Source: Paramacrobiotus richtersi (lineage: Eukaryota > Tardigrada > Eutardigrada > Parachela > Macrobiotidae). Taken from it: 35,636 nt of DNA. The stretch is taken from contig JAQGAU010000185.1 of assembly GCA_034698045.1 (NCBI GenBank), positions 1-35,636 on the forward strand, given 5' to 3'. How positions within the stretch are numbered: position 1 is the stretch's first letter; each line of letters opens with the position of its first letter. The translations under genes were made by a program, and so were the position numbers. A model generated the notes under the pieces. The model had not been told where the DNA came from. It did not search any database and saw only the letters and a program-made list of their open reading frames with translations. Below, one piece after another: positions 33,515 through 35,636 of the stretch.

Positions 33515-35239
33515 TGTGACCGTCAATTATGTCCCCCCCGCCAAAATGTCCCCCCCGGACATTATTGCCGGGTCCGCTTTGTAACCATCGCCAAAACTGT
33601 AACCCCAGCGCCTGACTGGTGAAACGAAGGACCTAGAAGGCCTGGAGAAAAACGGGATCGATTCGAGGTCTGCCACCAAGCGCTACCACCGCCACCAGTG
33701 TTACCACCGCCAGATTTGCCCAAAGGTAACAGTTTTGCCGGCTTTGCAAGGAGTGAGGTGACGTTAGTACCTATACAACAGGGGACATTATTGCCGGTGA
33801 TGTTCTGGGTAATTTACGAAGGGGGACATTATTGCCGGTGATGTTAAGGCTCCTCCTCCGATCCCGAACAACTGCAGGTTGGTCGGGATTGGAGGTTTCC
33901 AGATGGACTGAGAGGCGGCGGCCTTGTTTTGGAGGTTTCCAAACACGGTCCGGAGGTGGTCACACGAGCTTTGGAGGTTTCAAAATTGGTTTCGGATGCT
34001 CCGGATGTCTCCAGATAGGCTCTGGAGGTGGCCAGTCGGGTTCTTCAGGTATCCGAACGGGATCTGGAAGTGCGGAGTCCGGTTCTGGAGATTTCCAGAT
34101 CGGTTCCGGTGGTGGTCAGACATGTTCTGTTATTACACAGATACGTTTCGTGGGACAAAAAAATTTTGTTGAGGATCAGACGGACGCCGGAAGTGTTCAG
34201 ATGGCTTCCGGAGGTGGACAATCTTGAGCTACACGATGGTTATTGAAGGGAGGCGGAATTTATTTGTCATGCGAAACGTATCTGTGTGCTCACAGAACAT
34301 GTCAGACCAACACCAGAACCGATTTGGAAACCTCCAGAACCCGACTGCGCACTTAAAGATCCCGTTTAGATGCCTGAAAAACCCTACTGGAAAACCTCCA
34401 GAGCCCATCTGGAGACATCCGGAACGTCCGGAACCTATTTTGAAACTTCCTGAGCTCGTTTGACCACCTCCGGATCCTGTTTGGAAACCTCCATAACTAG
34501 ACCGGCCACCTCCAAGTCCATCTGGAAACCTTCGATCCAGATTAACCTGCCGTTGTGCCAGCAACATTGTCCCACTTCCTTCCCGGAATAGCGCCCTATT
34601 TGTAAATTACCCAGAACATCACCGGCAATAATGTCCCCCTTTGTACAGCAGCCAGCACATCACCGGCAATAATGTCCCCCTTTGTACTGGAGCCAGAACA
34701 TCACCGGCAATAATGTCTGCCTTCTTAAATTACCCAGAACATCACCGGCAATAATGTCTGCCTTCTTAAATTACCCAGAACATCACCGGCAATAATGTCC
34801 CCCTTTGTACTGGAGCCAGAACATCACCGGCAATAATGTCTGCCTTCTTAAATTACCCAGAACATCACCGGCAATAATGTCTGCCTTCTTAAATTACCCA
34901 GAACATCACCGGCAATAATGCCCCGTTTTGCACCTCGTCAATAATGTCCCCCAAGTCCAGAACCGGCGATAATGTCCCGTTTGCACCTGCATGCCGACAG
35001 TAATGTCCCCGCCGACAGCGACGCCTAATCTGGCAAAAATTTGACTGTGGTCACACCGGTGGCGGTAGTAGCGCTTGGTGGCAGTCCTCGGATTGCCTTG
35101 ATCTTTCTCCTAGCCTCGTAGGTCCTTCGTGTCACCAGGCAGGCGCTAGGGTTACAGTTTTTGGTGATGGTTACAAAGGGGACCCGGCAATAATGTCCGG
35201 GGGGACATTTTGGCGGGGGGGACATAATTGACGGTCACA
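33515..35239. mobile_element. 1.7-kb palindromic (foldback) transposable element
   Basis: The ends start TGTGACCGTCAATTATGTCC on both strands and are flanked by TACGTA (33509-33514 and 35240-35245). Outer arms (33515-33715 and 35025-35239) and inner arms (about 33885-34165 and 34270-34540) are both reverse complements of each other, so the whole element folds back. Between them lie subterminal repeats (ACATTATTGCCGGTGATGTT): two in the left arm, eight in the right. No transposase is seen. The superfamily is not assigned. Confidence 0.85.
34617..34944. repeat. 41-bp tandem array in the right arm, eight units
   Basis: Starts at 34617, 34658, 34699, 34740, 34781, 34822, 34863 and 34904 with CATCACCGGCAATAATG. 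Two unit types alternate (CCCCCTTTGTAC and CTGCCTTCTTAA after the core). Confidence 0.95.
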
Positions 35240-35245
35240 TACGTA

Positions 35246-35636
35246 CGGCTGTCTATGCATATGCATTTGTATTTCCCAATGGAATATTTATTGTTTTCTG
35301 CAGTTTCTCGGATATTATTAAGGGATTCTGCGGTTCTGAGGTTCTGCGTACACACTGTTGGCACACGTCGCCGAAAAGTAATGACAGCACTGAGCTGGTA
35401 CGGAATAGTATGAAATAGTACAGGAATAGTTTACAGTTGCAAATAGTGAAAACGCAAGTCGCAAACCATTATTTCAAAAACTAAGTGCTGTTCGCTGAAG
35501 TACGATGACATCGACATGCTGTGCGCCGCCTACGTCACATCGACATGCGATGCGCCACGCTGCCCTGTGACTCACAGCACATGCTGTGGCAATGCTGTCT
35601 GTGCAGCGTAATCGGGTGGCGCGTTGCATGTAGATG
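35246..35636. other. right end of the window
   Basis: No gene. CATCGACATGCGATGCGCCA near 35550 is an imperfect inverted match to the final bases (GGTGGCGCGTTGCATGTAGATG region), perhaps the edge of another element cut by the window. Confidence 0.35.

Noticed and set aside
33524..35230. GTCCCCC-rich repeats considered as a CRISPR array
   Set aside because: Repeats are part of a palindromic eukaryotic element, units are tandem without unique spacers, and no cas genes are present.

Overview
The window is eukaryotic: genes are split by short GT-AG introns (60 to about 180 bp in the main family), there are no bacterial-style operons, and the intergenic DNA is full of small inverted-repeat transposon remnants. 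The compact gene layout suggests a small-genome invertebrate. A tardigrade or another small ecdysozoan is my guess, but nothing in the window proves the taxon.

The main content is a tandem family of multi-pass membrane proteins. Each intact gene has one large exon of about 330 codons (six hydrophobic segments) followed by three small exons. Exon 2 is 81 bp and exon 3 is 111 bp in most copies, all three introns are phase 0, and the last exon holds a seventh hydrophobic segment and a Cys-rich tail. Seven segments, three phase-0 introns near the 3' end and the last membrane segment in the final exon are the pattern described for the insect gustatory receptor / gustatory receptor-like (7tm_7) superfamily. 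I call them Gr-like with moderate confidence.

Four copies look intact (790-2507, 3266-4957, 22339-24058, 25355-27039). One is nearly intact but has a stop-free first intron and a shifted exon 2 (19879-21590). Broken or partial copies lie at 7393-7690, 15141-15425 (minus strand), 16936-18635, 27937-29652 and 31354-32091. The copies form three groups: A (790, 22339 and the minus-strand piece), B (3266, 7393, 19879, 25355, 27937) and C (16936, 31354). The pair A-B at about 88-5005 recurs at about 21640-27085, introns and flanks included, so it is a two-gene segmental duplication. Detached 5' flanks of group B lie at 5089-5385 and 30092-30780.

An island of unrelated genes lies between the two halves of the array. 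One is a secreted leucine-rich-repeat protein (8774 to about 11142). The other is a protein made of two copies of an unrecognised domain with four cysteines at exactly the same spacing (11541-12374).

Mobile DNA is dense but non-autonomous: a piggyBac-like element with TTAA sites (12484-13070), a TA-flanked element (15477-15752), a TAA-flanked foldback element sitting in a duplicated promoter module (30286-30697), another foldback (about 5695-6288), and a 1.7-kb almost wholly palindromic element flanked by TACGTA (33515-35239). A 79-bp minisatellite (32172-32653) replaces the 3' half of the last receptor copy. No tRNA, rRNA, CRISPR or full transposase gene was recognised.
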